This document shows, piece by piece, positions 42,106-52,047 of a stretch of DNA of 64,000 bases. The position numbers and the translations under genes are program-made. The stretch comes from JAWXBA01 sp048499805 (GTDB lineage: Bacteria; Gemmatimonadota; Gemmatimonadetes; Gemmatimonadales; GWC2-71-9). The notes under the pieces were generated by a model. The model searched no databases. It was given only the letters and a program-made list of their open reading frames with translations, and was not told where the DNA came from. The first letter of the stretch is position 1, and each line of letters opens with the position of its first letter. Location: NCBI GenBank assembly GCA_048499805.1, contig JASNZF010000007.1:88253-152252 (forward strand). The letters run 5' to 3'.

Positions 42106-42944
42106 GGCAGCCCCGAGGTGTCCGCCGGCCACGCGGCCAGGCTGTCGGCCGTCAGCCGGCCGATCAGCACATGGGAGACGCTACCCGGAATGGCCACGGG
42201 CGCGAGGCGATAAACGCGCTCCCACCCCAGCTGCTCGCTCCGGATCCCGACCACCCGGCCGATCGGGATGCCACGGGGATAGACGCCCGTCAACCCGGAG
42301 GTGATCACCAGCGTCCCGGAGGGGATCGTGTCACGAAACGCCACGCCCCGGAACTCCAGGAAGGCCTCGCTCGCCACCGACCCCGGGTAGGGCGCCACGA
42401 TCCCCTGGGTCTCGCCGTCGATGGTGATGGCGCTGACCCGGTACTCGGGATGGGCCCAGGTCAGCGCCACGCTGGACACCGGACCGGCCTGGACCACGAC
42501 CCCGAGCAGCCCCTCTGGCGAGACCACGGGGGCATCGGCCTGCACGCCGTCCCGGGTCCCCGCCGAGAGGAGGATGGTGCGACCATCAACCGGCACCGTC
42601 TGGTGGAGGACCTCGGCGGCAATCCATCGGCGCGGGGAGGCGGCGCGCAACCCGAGCAGCGCGCGGAGCCGGGCATTCTCGGCGACCAGCGCGGGCTGGC
42701 CCAGGAGATCCATGGCAGCGCTGTCCCGCTCGGCGCGGAGGGATTCGAGCCGGGCCCGGCTGCTCCGGCCCTCCACCGCCCGGGACTGGATCCAGACCAC
42801 GGGAAGCAGGATGGTCTCGCGAATGGCCGCCGAGCCGGCAAGGGTGGCCTCCGAGGGCGCGGTCAGCGCCGCCCCGGAGACCAGGAGACATCCGATCAGC
42901 AGGAGGTGATCGCGGCGCGAAGCTCCTCGGCGCGGCGCGGACAT
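42102..42944 (-). CDS. mreC: Rod-shape protein MreC
   Basis: 280 residues. A membrane helix near 15-30, a coiled-coil stretch (SRARLESLRAERDSAAMDLL), then the periplasmic beta domain with SAGTRDGVQADAPVVSPEGL and SGLTGVYPRGIPIGRV. MreC forms filaments that activate PBP2-RodA. It begins 4 nt after mreB. Confidence 0.94.
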   Translation of the reverse strand: MSAPRRGASRRDHLLLIGCLLVSGAALTAPSEATLAGSAAIRETILLPVVWIQSRAVEGRSSRARLESLRAERDSAAMDLLGQPALVAENARLRALLGLRAASPRRWIAAEVLHQTVPVDGRTILLSAGTRDGVQADAPVVSPEGLLGVVVQAGPVSSVALTWAHPEYRVSAITIDGETQGIVAPYPGSVASEAFLEFRGVAFRDTIPSGTLVITSGLTGVYPRGIPIGRVVGIRSEQLGWERVYRLAPVAIPGSVSHVLIGRLTADSLAAWPADTSGLP

Positions 42945-42948
42945 GCGG

Positions 42949-43986
42949 TCAGGAATAGAGGACGTTGCGGTACTTTTCGTAGTCGTCGAGGATCCGCCCG
43001 GTGCCGCGCACGACGCAGGTCAGGGGGTCCTCGTCGACATGGATCGGCAGGCCGGTCTCCTGGCTGAGCAGGATGTCGAGCCCGCGGATCAGCGCCCCGC
43101 CACCCGTCATGATGATGCCACGATCCACGATGTCACTGGCCAGTTCCGGGGGCGTGATTTCCAGGGCCCGGCGGACCGCATCGACGATCTGCTGGATCGG
43201 TTCCTGCACCGCCTCGCGGATCTCCGAGGAGTGCACCCGGACCGTCTTCGGGATGCCGGACACCAGGTCGCGCCCCTTGACCTCCATCTCGCGCTCGTCG
43301 CCGCTCGGCGCCGCGGACCCGATCTTCATCTTGATCTGCTCGGCGGTGGGCTCGCCGATCAGCAGGTTGTAGTTCTTCCGCATGAACTGCACGATCGCCT
43401 GGTCCAGCTCGTCGCCGCCGGTGCGGATCGAGGTGTCCGAGACGATCCCGGACAGCGCGATCACCGCGATTTCCGTGGTCCCGCCGCCGATGTCGATCAC
43501 CATGTTCCCGGTCGGGGTCTCCACGGGAAGGCCCACGCCGATCGCCGCCGCCATGGGCTCTGCCACCATCAGCACCTGCTTGGCGCCGGCCGTCTCCGCA
43601 CTGTCACGCACCGCCCGCCGCTCCACCTCGGTGATGCCGCTGGGCACGCAGACGATGACCCGCGGCTTCACGCGGAAGACATGCTTGTCAATGATGGTCT
43701 TGAGGAAGTACCGCAACATCTTCTCGGTGACGTCGAAGTCGGCGATCACGCCGTCCTTCAGCGGCCGCACCGCAATGATGCCATCCGGCGTGCGGCCCAG
43801 CATCCGCTTCGCCTCGAGTCCGATCCCCTTGATCTTCCCCGTGCTCCGCTCGAGCGCCACCACGGAGGGCTCGTTGAGCACGATGCCCTCGCCCTTCACG
43901 TAGATGAGGGTATTGGCCGTGCCAAGATCAACCGCGATCTCGGTGGCGGGCATGAACGAGCCAAAGTTCCACGAAAACAGTTTCAT
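42949..43986 (-). CDS. mreB: Actin-like cell-shape protein MreB
   Basis: 345 residues. Actin/Hsp70 fold: phosphate-1 loop AVDLGTANTLIY, phosphate-2 MVIDIGGGTTEIAVI, and the adenosine loop MTGGGALIRGLD. It assembles membrane-bound filaments that orient the elongasome. First gene of the mre unit, with its own promoter. Confidence 0.98.
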   Translation of the reverse strand: MKLFSWNFGSFMPATEIAVDLGTANTLIYVKGEGIVLNEPSVVALERSTGKIKGIGLEAKRMLGRTPDGIIAVRPLKDGVIADFDVTEKMLRYFLKTIIDKHVFRVKPRVIVCVPSGITEVERRAVRDSAETAGAKQVLMVAEPMAAAIGVGLPVETPTGNMVIDIGGGTTEIAVIALSGIVSDTSIRTGGDELDQAIVQFMRKNYNLLIGEPTAEQIKMKIGSAAPSGDEREMEVKGRDLVSGIPKTVRVHSSEIREAVQEPIQQIVDAVRRALEITPPELASDIVDRGIIMTGGGALIRGLDILLSQETGLPIHVDEDPLTCVVRGTGRILDDYEKYRNVLYS

Positions 43987-44031
43987 CCGGACGAGCCAGG
44001 GGCGGTGGGGACGGGCCGATGTGAATGGCCT

Positions 44032-44060
44032 ATCTTAATGCGTGACAATTACTTCAACAA
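44032..44060 (-). promoter_or_regulatory. mreB promoter, TTGTTG-17-TAAGAT
   Basis: Minus strand TTGTTG (44060-44055) and TAAGAT (44037-44032), 17 bp apart, 45 nt upstream of the mreB ATG. The neighbourhood is AT-rich against a 70% G+C background, which supports a strong promoter. Confidence 0.55.
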
Positions 44061-44150
44061 GCCCTCCACATTGCGAGCCCCCCACCGATGCGCCGCCAAC
44101 ACACCGAAGAGACGCCGAATCCGGTTGGTGCGGTGGATCACAGATCCAGG

Positions 44151-44642
44151 TCAGGCGCCGGGCGTGGTCCTCCCGATCTGGGAGATGGCCTCCCGATGGG
44201 TCCCCACCGCCCCACGCGAGAGCCCAAGGGCGAGCAGCTGCTCCACCCTCCAGCTGAGCAGTCCCAGGGCCTCCCGGAACGCCTCGAGGCGTTCGTCTTC
44301 TGATCCGTCGGCCGCCGCGGGGTCCGGCTGGCCCCAGTGGGCGGTGGTCGTCTCCGCCGGAAACACCGGGCAGGCCTCGCGGGCATCATCGCAGACTGTG
44401 AGCACGAGGTCCCACCCGTCCCGCGCCACCTCCGTCACGATCCGGGGATGGCGCCCGGTCCAGTCGATGCCGGCTTCACGCAGGACCGCGATCGCCAGGG
44501 GGTTGACGCGCGGGGCTGGATGGGACCCGGCCGATTCGGCCACGACCCGGCCCTCGCCCAGGGTGTTGATCAGCGCCTCGGCAATCTGGCTCCGGGCGCT
44601 GTTGCCGGTGCAGAGCACCAGGATGCGAACCGGGGGTGTCAT
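44151..44642 (-). CDS. arsC: Arsenate reductase, thioredoxin-coupled (LMW-phosphatase fold)
   Basis: 163 residues. The P-loop is C11-TGNSARS, and the redox pair C84 and C91 lies in VCDDAREACPVFP, the three-cysteine relay of the S. aureus/B. subtilis-type enzyme. It reduces arsenate to arsenite. ATG overlaps the arsN2 stop. The C-terminus is about 30 residues longer than the ~131-residue classical forms, mostly a helix (RLEAFREALGLLSWRVEQL). It is the last gene of the ars operon. Confidence 0.94.
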   Translation of the reverse strand: MTPPVRILVLCTGNSARSQIAEALINTLGEGRVVAESAGSHPAPRVNPLAIAVLREAGIDWTGRHPRIVTEVARDGWDLVLTVCDDAREACPVFPAETTTAHWGQPDPAAADGSEDERLEAFREALGLLSWRVEQLLALGLSRGAVGTHREAISQIGRTTPGA

Positions 44643-45115
44643 GGCCGCGGGGCCCCTTCCAGGCAGCACACCATCGTCACTGCCGAGGCGGGACAGGCTC
44701 CCTGGAACTCCACCGACTCGCGCACCGGGAGGGGAACCGCATCCGCTGCGATCGGGGCGAACCCGAACCGGGGGAAGTAGTTCTCCGCCGTCGTGGTCCG
44801 GAGGTAGACATCGTGGATCTGGTCACCCCGAGCTTCCTCCAGGAGGCGGTCAACCAGGCGCTCCGCCACCCGGCGGCCGCGCTGTCTCGGGGAGACGGCA
44901 ACCGACCGCAGCAGGGCGCTGGTGCCGTAGCGCTCCAGCCCCGCAACCCCCGCCAGCTCGCCATCGACCTCCGCCACGCAGAGGTGGACCAGCCCGTCGA
45001 GCAGCCCATCCCTGGGCAAGCCAGCCTGCTCCAGAAGGCCGAGGACCGCTGGCAGGTCGGACGGGGTGGCCCCGCGAAGGACCACCCCCCCCTCGGCCCG
45101 TGCACCCGCCGTCAT
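44639..45115 (-). CDS. arsN2: GNAT acetyltransferase of the ArsN2 type
   Basis: 158 residues. GNAT fold with the acetyl-CoA loop SPRQRGRRVAERLVDRL and the ArsN2-like C-terminal part (ENYFPRFGFAPIAADAVP, VEFQGACPASAVTMVCCLE). ArsN proteins are known in ars operons; ArsN1 acetylates phosphinothricin-like arsenicals (methylarsenite/arsinothricin), while the ArsN2 substrate is not settled. The start overlaps the arsM stop (ATGA). Confidence 0.85.
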   Translation of the reverse strand: MTAGARAEGGVVLRGATPSDLPAVLGLLEQAGLPRDGLLDGLVHLCVAEVDGELAGVAGLERYGTSALLRSVAVSPRQRGRRVAERLVDRLLEEARGDQIHDVYLRTTTAENYFPRFGFAPIAADAVPLPVRESVEFQGACPASAVTMVCCLEGAPRP

Positions 45116-45951
45116 GCGGCGGGCCTCCGGGCCCGCACGAACGCTGAGAGAAACCGGCCATCGACATCGGGAGCCACCGCATCAGGATCGAGGCCCGATC
45201 CCGCCAGGAACTCCCGGGCGTCCTCGGCCTGATAGATCCGGGTCGGCTCGAAGGAGATCTCCTCGAAGCCCGCCTCGGCCAGCAACCGCTCGAACTCGCG
45301 TTCCTCCAGCGCCCCCGCGATGCAGCCGACCCAGAGTTCCATGCTCCGCTTGACCGCCTGGGGCACCTCGCCCCGGGTGATCACGTCGGACACCGCGAAC
45401 CGTCCGCCCGGCTTGAGCACGCGAAACGCCTCGCGCAGCACCTTGGCCTTGTCCCCCGAGAGGTTGATCACGCAGTTCGAGATGATCACGTCCACCGACT
45501 GGTCCGGCAGCGGAATCTCCTCGATGTGCCCCTTGAGGAACTCCACGTTGGTGGCGCCGGCCTTGGCCTGATTGGCCCGCGCCAGCGCGAGCATCTCGTC
45601 GGTCATGTCGAGCCCGTAGGCCTTGCCGCTCGGACCGACGCGCTTCGCCGAAAGGAGGACGTCGATCCCCCCACCGGAACCCAAATCCAGCACGACCTCC
45701 CCCGGGTTCAGCTCGGCCAGTGCCGTCGGATTGCCGCACCCCAGCGATGCCAGCACCGCGGTGTCGGGAAGCTCGGCCTGCTGCACGGCATCATACAGGT
45801 CGGAGCTGATCGGATCCGACCCGCTTGGCCCGCACCCTCCGCCGCCACAACAGGGGCCTTCGCGGCTCTCACCACTCACCACGCTCAACGCGGTCCGGGC
45901 ATACCGGGCGCGCACTTCCTCCCGGATCGCGGTCTCGGTGGGATCAGGCAT
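45112..45951 (-). CDS. arsM: Arsenite methyltransferase
   Basis: 279 residues from the ATG of MPDPTETA, with GAGGAG 7 nt upstream. SAM-binding motif VVLDLGSGGGID. Arsenite-binding cysteines C72 (SLGCGNPTAL), C160 (ISNCVINLS) and C210 (WVGCIAGAL) match the three-Cys set of ArsM; a further Cys cluster C34, C35, C40 is near the N-terminus. It converts As(III) to methylated species, which in other organisms end as volatile arsines. It follows arsR by a 53-bp gap that holds a palindromic operator. Confidence 0.94.
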   Translation of the reverse strand: MPDPTETAIREEVRARYARTALSVVSGESREGPCCGGGGCGPSGSDPISSDLYDAVQQAELPDTAVLASLGCGNPTALAELNPGEVVLDLGSGGGIDVLLSAKRVGPSGKAYGLDMTDEMLALARANQAKAGATNVEFLKGHIEEIPLPDQSVDVIISNCVINLSGDKAKVLREAFRVLKPGGRFAVSDVITRGEVPQAVKRSMELWVGCIAGALEEREFERLLAEAGFEEISFEPTRIYQAEDAREFLAGSGLDPDAVAPDVDGRFLSAFVRARRPAA

Positions 45952-45964
45952 GGCAGGACTCCTC

Positions 45965-45980
45965 ATCAAGAATTGTTGAT
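45965..45980. promoter_or_regulatory. ArsR-type operator between arsR and arsM
   Basis: ATCAAGAATTGTTGAT: perfect ATCAA-N6-TTGAT, abutting the arsM GAGGAG. ArsR/SmtB-family operators are known to have such imperfect or perfect TCAA/TTGA dyads. A TTGATATAT phrase is shared with the arsR promoter. Confidence 0.55.
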
Positions 45981-46004
45981 ATATGGAACACAAAAAAAAC
46001 AGGC

Positions 46005-46331
46005 TCACCCGCAGCACGAATACCACTCTCCCGCCGCCCGGGCCCTCGGAACCGCCAGGTCGCCAAGAGCCCGGGCCAACTCCTCAATCGCCTCCGGACG
46101 GAGCGAGTAGTACACCCATCTCCCTTCCCTGCGGTCGATCACCAGCCCTGCGTCCCGCAGGGTGCGGAGGTGGAACGAGAGTCGCGATTGCGCGGCGTCC
46201 AGGGCACCCTGGAGGTCACACACGCACCGTTCCCCGCCCCGGAGCCGCTCCAGGATCTCGAGCCTGGTCGGGTCGGAAAGGGCATGGAACAGCTTGGCAG
46301 CGCCCTGGCGAGTGGTTTCCGCAGTCGTCAT
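46005..46331 (-). CDS. arsR: ArsR-family arsenic-responsive repressor
   Basis: 108 residues. Winged helix: the alpha-3 metal motif reads ERCVCDL (C36, C38), then the recognition helix AAQSRLSFHLRTLRDAG. A C-terminal C106-C107 could complete a three- or four-Cys site. Arsenite binding releases the protein from DNA. The ATG is 6 nt after its -10 box, so its message should be leaderless. Confidence 0.93.
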   Translation of the reverse strand: MTTAETTRQGAAKLFHALSDPTRLEILERLRGGERCVCDLQGALDAAQSRLSFHLRTLRDAGLVIDRREGRWVYYSLRPEAIEELARALGDLAVPRARAAGEWYSCCG

Positions 46332-46337
46332 GGCCCT

Positions 46338-46369
46338 AATATATCAATAACTCTTGTTGTGTCAAGAGT
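46338..46369 (-). promoter_or_regulatory. arsR promoter TTGACA-16-TATATT with overlapping dyad
   Basis: Minus strand TTGACA (46365-46360) and TATATT (46343-46338) with 16 bp between; the -10 box ends 6 nt before the arsR ATG. A perfect dyad ACTCTTG-N6-CAAGAGT (46350-46369) covers the -35 and is a likely autorepression site. Confidence 0.65.
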
Positions 46370-46396
46370 GGCGTGATTACTGTCTTCCCGGGAGGT

Positions 46397-46754
46397 TCCG
46401 CAGACTTCGCAGATTCACGCAGATGGGTTCCAAGTCCTGGAGCGGCCTGGCTCCTCGACGTGTTGCGAGAATTGCCATGGATTGCACGGATATCGCGGAT
46501 AGCTCGGCGTCAGGGCCGCGCACTGGCCCAGATCGGTCTCCTGGATTGATGGTGACCGACATCAACCGCTGGCTCCGGTGCCCCGAGCAAGTTGCCCGTG
46601 CAGTTCACCAACAGCTGCCATCCTTCTCGCCGGATGGGCCGGGACTGGACGTTCCGTGTCATCCGTGCAATCCGTGGCTTCATTCGGCCATTCGTAGGAA
46701 ACGGACGCCGAGGATGGTATCAAACAATCTGCGCCATCTGCGCAATCTGCGGAT
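46397..46754. repeat. Nested inverted arms of 9-10-bp tandem units (CGCAGATT outer, CACGGATTG inner)
   Basis: In the ~495-bp gene-free stretch between dut and arsR. Outer arms: 46397-46425 (CCGCAGACTTCGCAGATT, three CGCAGA units) and 46726-46754 (three TCTGCG units, its inverse). Inner arms: 46474-46500 (GGATTGCACGGAT) and 46652-46680 (ATCCGTGCAATCCGTGG, its inverse; about 21 of 27 positions match). The ~150-bp centre shows nothing I recognise. The order outer-inner-inner-outer would fold into one long interrupted hairpin. No coding frame is supported here. Confidence 0.75.
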
Positions 46755-46827
46755 CCTCTCCTGCGCAAACGCAAACCGACGCCCAATCCATGGACGCCGG
46801 TGCTCATCGATCATGCCGCAGCCCCAC

Positions 46828-47265
46828 CTACACCCCAGTGCTCCCGAACCCGCCCGTCCCCCGGCCCGTCGGCGGCAGCTCGGTCACCTCGCGAAAACCC
46901 GATTCCTCGACCCGGGCCACCAGCAACTGCCCGATCCGCATCCCACGGGTCACCTCGAACGGCTCGGCGCCCAGGTTCACGAGGGCCACCTTGAGCTCGC
47001 CGCGGTAATCACTGTCGATCGTCGCCGGGGTGTTGGGGAGGGTCACCCCGTGCTTGTAGGCCAGCCCGGAGCGCGGCCGGATCTGGATCTCCCAGCCGCT
47101 GGGGATCGCGACGGCAAACCCCGTCCCGAAGAGCCGGCGCTCCATCGGCTGGAGGATGCCGTCCTCGGCGCTGGCGATGTCGAACCCCGCCGAGCCCTCG
47201 GTGGCGCGGGCCGGGAGGGGCATCCCGGCGCCGTGCGGCAGCCGGGTGATTTGGACCTCGGCCAC
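46828..47265 (-). CDS. dut: Deoxyuridine 5'-triphosphate nucleotidohydrolase
   Basis: 145 residues from a GTG. Trimeric dUTPase motifs: AGFDIASAED, RPRSGLAYKHGV, TIDSDYRGELKVAL with the catalytic Asp, RIGQLLV, and the Gly-rich tail GRGTGGFGSTGV. It hydrolyses dUTP to dUMP, keeping uracil out of DNA. Only 1 nt separates it from the ald stop. Last gene of the rpsO unit. Confidence 0.95.
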   Translation of the reverse strand: MAEVQITRLPHGAGMPLPARATEGSAGFDIASAEDGILQPMERRLFGTGFAVAIPSGWEIQIRPRSGLAYKHGVTLPNTPATIDSDYRGELKVALVNLGAEPFEVTRGMRIGQLLVARVEESGFREVTELPPTGRGTGGFGSTGV

Positions 47266-47266
47266 C

Positions 47267-48379
47267 CTAGAGAACCGTCTTGAGGTCCACCAGCGGCAGT
47301 CCGAACGCCTCGGCCACGCCGGGATAGACCACCTTGCCCTCGACCACGTTGAGCCCCAGCGCCAGTGACGGATCGGCCTGGCAGGCGGCCTTCCAGCGGT
47401 CGCGGGCCAGCTTGCGGGCGTATGGCAGCGTGGCGTTGGTCAGCGCCAGGGTCGAGGTGCGGGGTACCCCGCCCGGCATGTTGGCCACGGCGTAGTGCAG
47501 GATGCCATCGACGAAGTAGGTCGGATTCTCGTGGGTGGTGGGTTTGATCGTCTCGACGCAGCCGCCCTGGTCCACCGCCACGTCCACGATCACCGCGCCG
47601 GGCTTCATGGTGGCCAGGTCCGCACGCTTGATCAGGTGCGGGGCCTTGGCGCCGGGCAGCAGCACCGCGCCGATCACGAGGTCGGCCTTGGCGATCGACT
47701 CGAGGATGTTGTGGCGGTTGGAGTAGACCGTGTCGACGTTCTTTGGCAGGACATCATCCAGGTAGCGCAGCCGGTCGAGCGACACGTCGAGGATCGTGAC
47801 GTGGGCCCCCATGCCGGCCGCCATCTTGGCCGAGTTGATCCCAACCACCCCGCCGCCGATGATGGTGACCTCGGCAGGAGCCACGCCGGGCACGCCACCC
47901 AGCAGCACCCCGCGGCCACCGTAGAGCTTCTCGAGGTACTTGGCACCCTCCTGCACCGCCATCCGGCCGGCCACCTCCGACATCGGCGTGAGCAGGGGCA
48001 GTTCCCCGCTCGGCAGCTGCACGGTCTCGTACGCCACCGCGATCGCGCCCGAGGCGATCACGGCCCGGGTCAGCTCCTCCGCAGCCGCGAAGTGGAAATA
48101 GGTGTAGATGATCTGCCCCTTCCGCATCCGGGGCCACTCCACCGCGATCGGCTCCTTGACCTTCATGATCATGTCGGCGCTGGCCCAGACGGCATCCGCC
48201 GTGGGCAGGATCTGGGCACCAACGGCGGTGTAGTCCTCGTCGCTGAACCCGCTGCCGAGGCCGGCACCGGTCTCGATCGTGACGGTGTGGCCATCGCTGA
48301 CGAGAAGCTCTGCACCCGCCGGGGCGAGGGCAATCCGGTTCTCGTTGGTCTTGATCTCCTTCGGGACGCCGATCTGCAT
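47267..48379 (-). CDS. ald: Alanine dehydrogenase
   Basis: 370 residues, standard length. Starts MQIGVPKEIKTNENRIAL; substrate Lys in IMKVKEP, His in TYFHFAAAEEL, NAD loop VTIIGGGVVGINSAK. It interconverts L-alanine and pyruvate + ammonia with NAD. The long frame upstream of this ATG is repeat-derived. A 216-bp gap containing a paired-arm repeat separates it from the M16 gene, so it may have its own promoter, though I see none that is convincing. Confidence 0.95.
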   Translation of the reverse strand: MQIGVPKEIKTNENRIALAPAGAELLVSDGHTVTIETGAGLGSGFSDEDYTAVGAQILPTADAVWASADMIMKVKEPIAVEWPRMRKGQIIYTYFHFAAAEELTRAVIASGAIAVAYETVQLPSGELPLLTPMSEVAGRMAVQEGAKYLEKLYGGRGVLLGGVPGVAPAEVTIIGGGVVGINSAKMAAGMGAHVTILDVSLDRLRYLDDVLPKNVDTVYSNRHNILESIAKADLVIGAVLLPGAKAPHLIKRADLATMKPGAVIVDVAVDQGGCVETIKPTTHENPTYFVDGILHYAVANMPGGVPRTSTLALTNATLPYARKLARDRWKAACQADPSLALGLNVVEGKVVYPGVAEAFGLPLVDLKTVL

Positions 48380-48412
48380 GTCGAGCTCTGAAGTTGGTGT
48401 GATAAGTGATGT

Positions 48413-48582
48413 TCGGGGCTGGGGACTGGGGGCTGGGGAGCACGTATCCCCGTCCCGCAGCGTTCCCTCCCCAACCACAGACGTTCGCCTGCTGGCCTGC
48501 CCAGCCTGGATCCCCGAGGGACGCTTCGGCCCGCCCCGAACTCCGTCCCCCCCGGTCCCCAGCCCCGAGCCACCAGCCCCGC
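48413..48582. repeat. Paired-arm element between the M16 gene and ald
   Basis: G-rich arm 48413-48440 (GGGGCTGGGGACTGGGGG), spacer about 90 bp, C-rich arm 48532-48582 (GGTCCCCAGCCCCGAGCC). The arms are approximate inverses. The arrangement matches the elements at 34.9 and 60.8 kb, with the G-rich arm nearest the start of the downstream minus-strand gene. Confidence 0.7.
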
Positions 48583-48595
48583 TTGCCCACATTCC

Positions 48596-49870
48596 CTACT
48601 CCCTGCTTCCCGCCCCCTGCCCCCCCAGCACCACGGCGGAGTGGCGTTCCGGTGCGAAGAACTCCGCGGCCAGCGCGCTGAGCTCCTCGGCGGTCACGGC
48701 ATCGATCGCCGCGAGGATCTCGTCCAGCTTGCGGTAGCGGTCCTGGTTGAGCACGGTGGACGCCATCCGGTGCATCCGGCTGACCGGCGCCTCCAGCGAC
48801 AGCATGACCTGACCCTTGAGCTGCCGCTTGCCGTCGGCGATCTCCTCGGCGCTGAGCCCCTCGCGCGCCACCCGGGCGAACTCGCTGCGAATCTCCGCCT
48901 CGGCCCGTTCCGCCGTGACCGGCGAGGTGCCGACGTAGACTCCGACCTGGCCGGTGCCCTGGTAGAACTGCTGGAAGGCGAACACCGCATAGGCCAGTCC
49001 CAGTTCCTCGCGGACCCGCTGGAAGAGGCGGCTCGACATCCCGCCACCCATGACGTTGGTCAGGAGGGCCAGGGCGTAGCGACGCGGATCCCGGGCCTCA
49101 AAGGTATCGGTGCCCATCACCAGATGCACCTGGCTGGTGTCCCGCTCCACGACCCGCCGCACGCCCTGCTGCGCGGGTTCGGGCGTGGCCGGCTCCCGGG
49201 CCGGCCGTCCCGCCGGGTCGGCCTCGAACCACCCCTCACGCCCGAGCGCCTCGAGCAGGGCGTCGTGCTCGATGTTGCCGGCCGCCGCCACGACGCAATT
49301 GGCCGGGTAGTACCCCGCCCGGTGCACGTCGCGGAGGTCAGCGGCCCCCAGGGCAGCGACCGTGTCCGGGGTGCCGAGGATCGAGTAGCCGTAGGGATGG
49401 TCGGGCCAGAGGGTCCGGGCGTGCAGCTCGAAGACCAGGTCGTCGGGGGTGTCCTCGACCCCGCTGATCTCCTCGAGGACCACGTTCCGCTCGAGTTCCA
49501 GGTCCTCCCGCCGCAGCAGCGGCCGGCGGACCAGGTCGGTCAGGACGTCCACCGCCAGCGGCAGGTCCTCGTCGAGGGTGTGGGCCTGGAAGCTGGTGTG
49601 ATCGCGCGAGGTGTAGGCATCGAGGGAGCCGCCCCGGCACTCCAGCGCCGTGGCCAGCTGCCGGGCGGTCCGCCGCTCGGTCCCCTTGAAGACCATGTGC
49701 TCGAGCAGGTGGGAGACGCCCATCCGGGCCGGCGGCTCGTGGGCGCTGGCGGCCCGGACCCAAATGCCAACGGCCGCCGAGCGGACGCCCGGCAGCCGTT
49801 CACTGAGGACGATGAGCCCCCCCGGGGTGACGCTCCGGAAGAGGCCCTCGTCCAGCTGTTCCCGCTCCAC
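48596..49870 (-). CDS. M16-family zinc peptidase
   Basis: 424 residues from a GTG. The inverted zinc motif H54-LL-E57-H58 (VSHLLEHMVFKGT) and the downstream Glu in ELERNVVLEEISG mark an active-type subunit; the second half (MGGGMSSRLFQRVREELGLAYAV) has the M16C R/Y pair. Homologues next to pnp (YmxG/PqqL type) are common but their substrates are unclear. It starts 5 nt after pnp. Confidence 0.93.
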   Translation of the reverse strand: MEREQLDEGLFRSVTPGGLIVLSERLPGVRSAAVGIWVRAASAHEPPARMGVSHLLEHMVFKGTERRTARQLATALECRGGSLDAYTSRDHTSFQAHTLDEDLPLAVDVLTDLVRRPLLRREDLELERNVVLEEISGVEDTPDDLVFELHARTLWPDHPYGYSILGTPDTVAALGAADLRDVHRAGYYPANCVVAAAGNIEHDALLEALGREGWFEADPAGRPAREPATPEPAQQGVRRVVERDTSQVHLVMGTDTFEARDPRRYALALLTNVMGGGMSSRLFQRVREELGLAYAVFAFQQFYQGTGQVGVYVGTSPVTAERAEAEIRSEFARVAREGLSAEEIADGKRQLKGQVMLSLEAPVSRMHRMASTVLNQDRYRKLDEILAAIDAVTAEELSALAAEFFAPERHSAVVLGGQGAGSRE

Positions 49871-49875
49871 CGCCC

Positions 49876-51957
<2,082 letters not shown>

Positions 51958-51978
51958 AGTCAGAACCTTCTGTAGGGG

Positions 51979-52030
51979 CGAGCACGCCAATGCCAAAAGG
52001 GCGTCCCGACGTGCTCGTTCGGGACGCCCT
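51979..52030 (-). promoter_or_regulatory. pnp leader hairpin with loop complementary to the ribosome-binding region
   Basis: Minus-strand transcript: AGGGCGTCCCGA and TCGGGACGCCCT form a perfect 12-bp stem (52030-52019 with 52009-51998) around a 9-nt loop ACGAGCACG. The stem is followed by TTTT. Twelve nucleotides further down, CGTGCTCG (51986-51979) is exactly complementary to 8 nt of that loop and lies just before the pnp AGAAGG. It could be an rpsO terminator/attenuator, an RNase III site as in E. coli pnp, or an H-type pseudoknot that gates translation. Confidence 0.65.
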
Positions 52031-52047
52031 GTCCAAGGAGCCGGGCC

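Noticed and set aside
44041..44150. Small gene between mreB and arsC
   Set aside because: No frame with start, SD and plausible composition; the stretch is explained by the mreB promoter and the arsC 3' side.
46397..46754. CRISPR or ribosomal-type repeat array
   Set aside because: Arms are inverted, units are 9-10 bp and imperfect, and there are no regular spacers.
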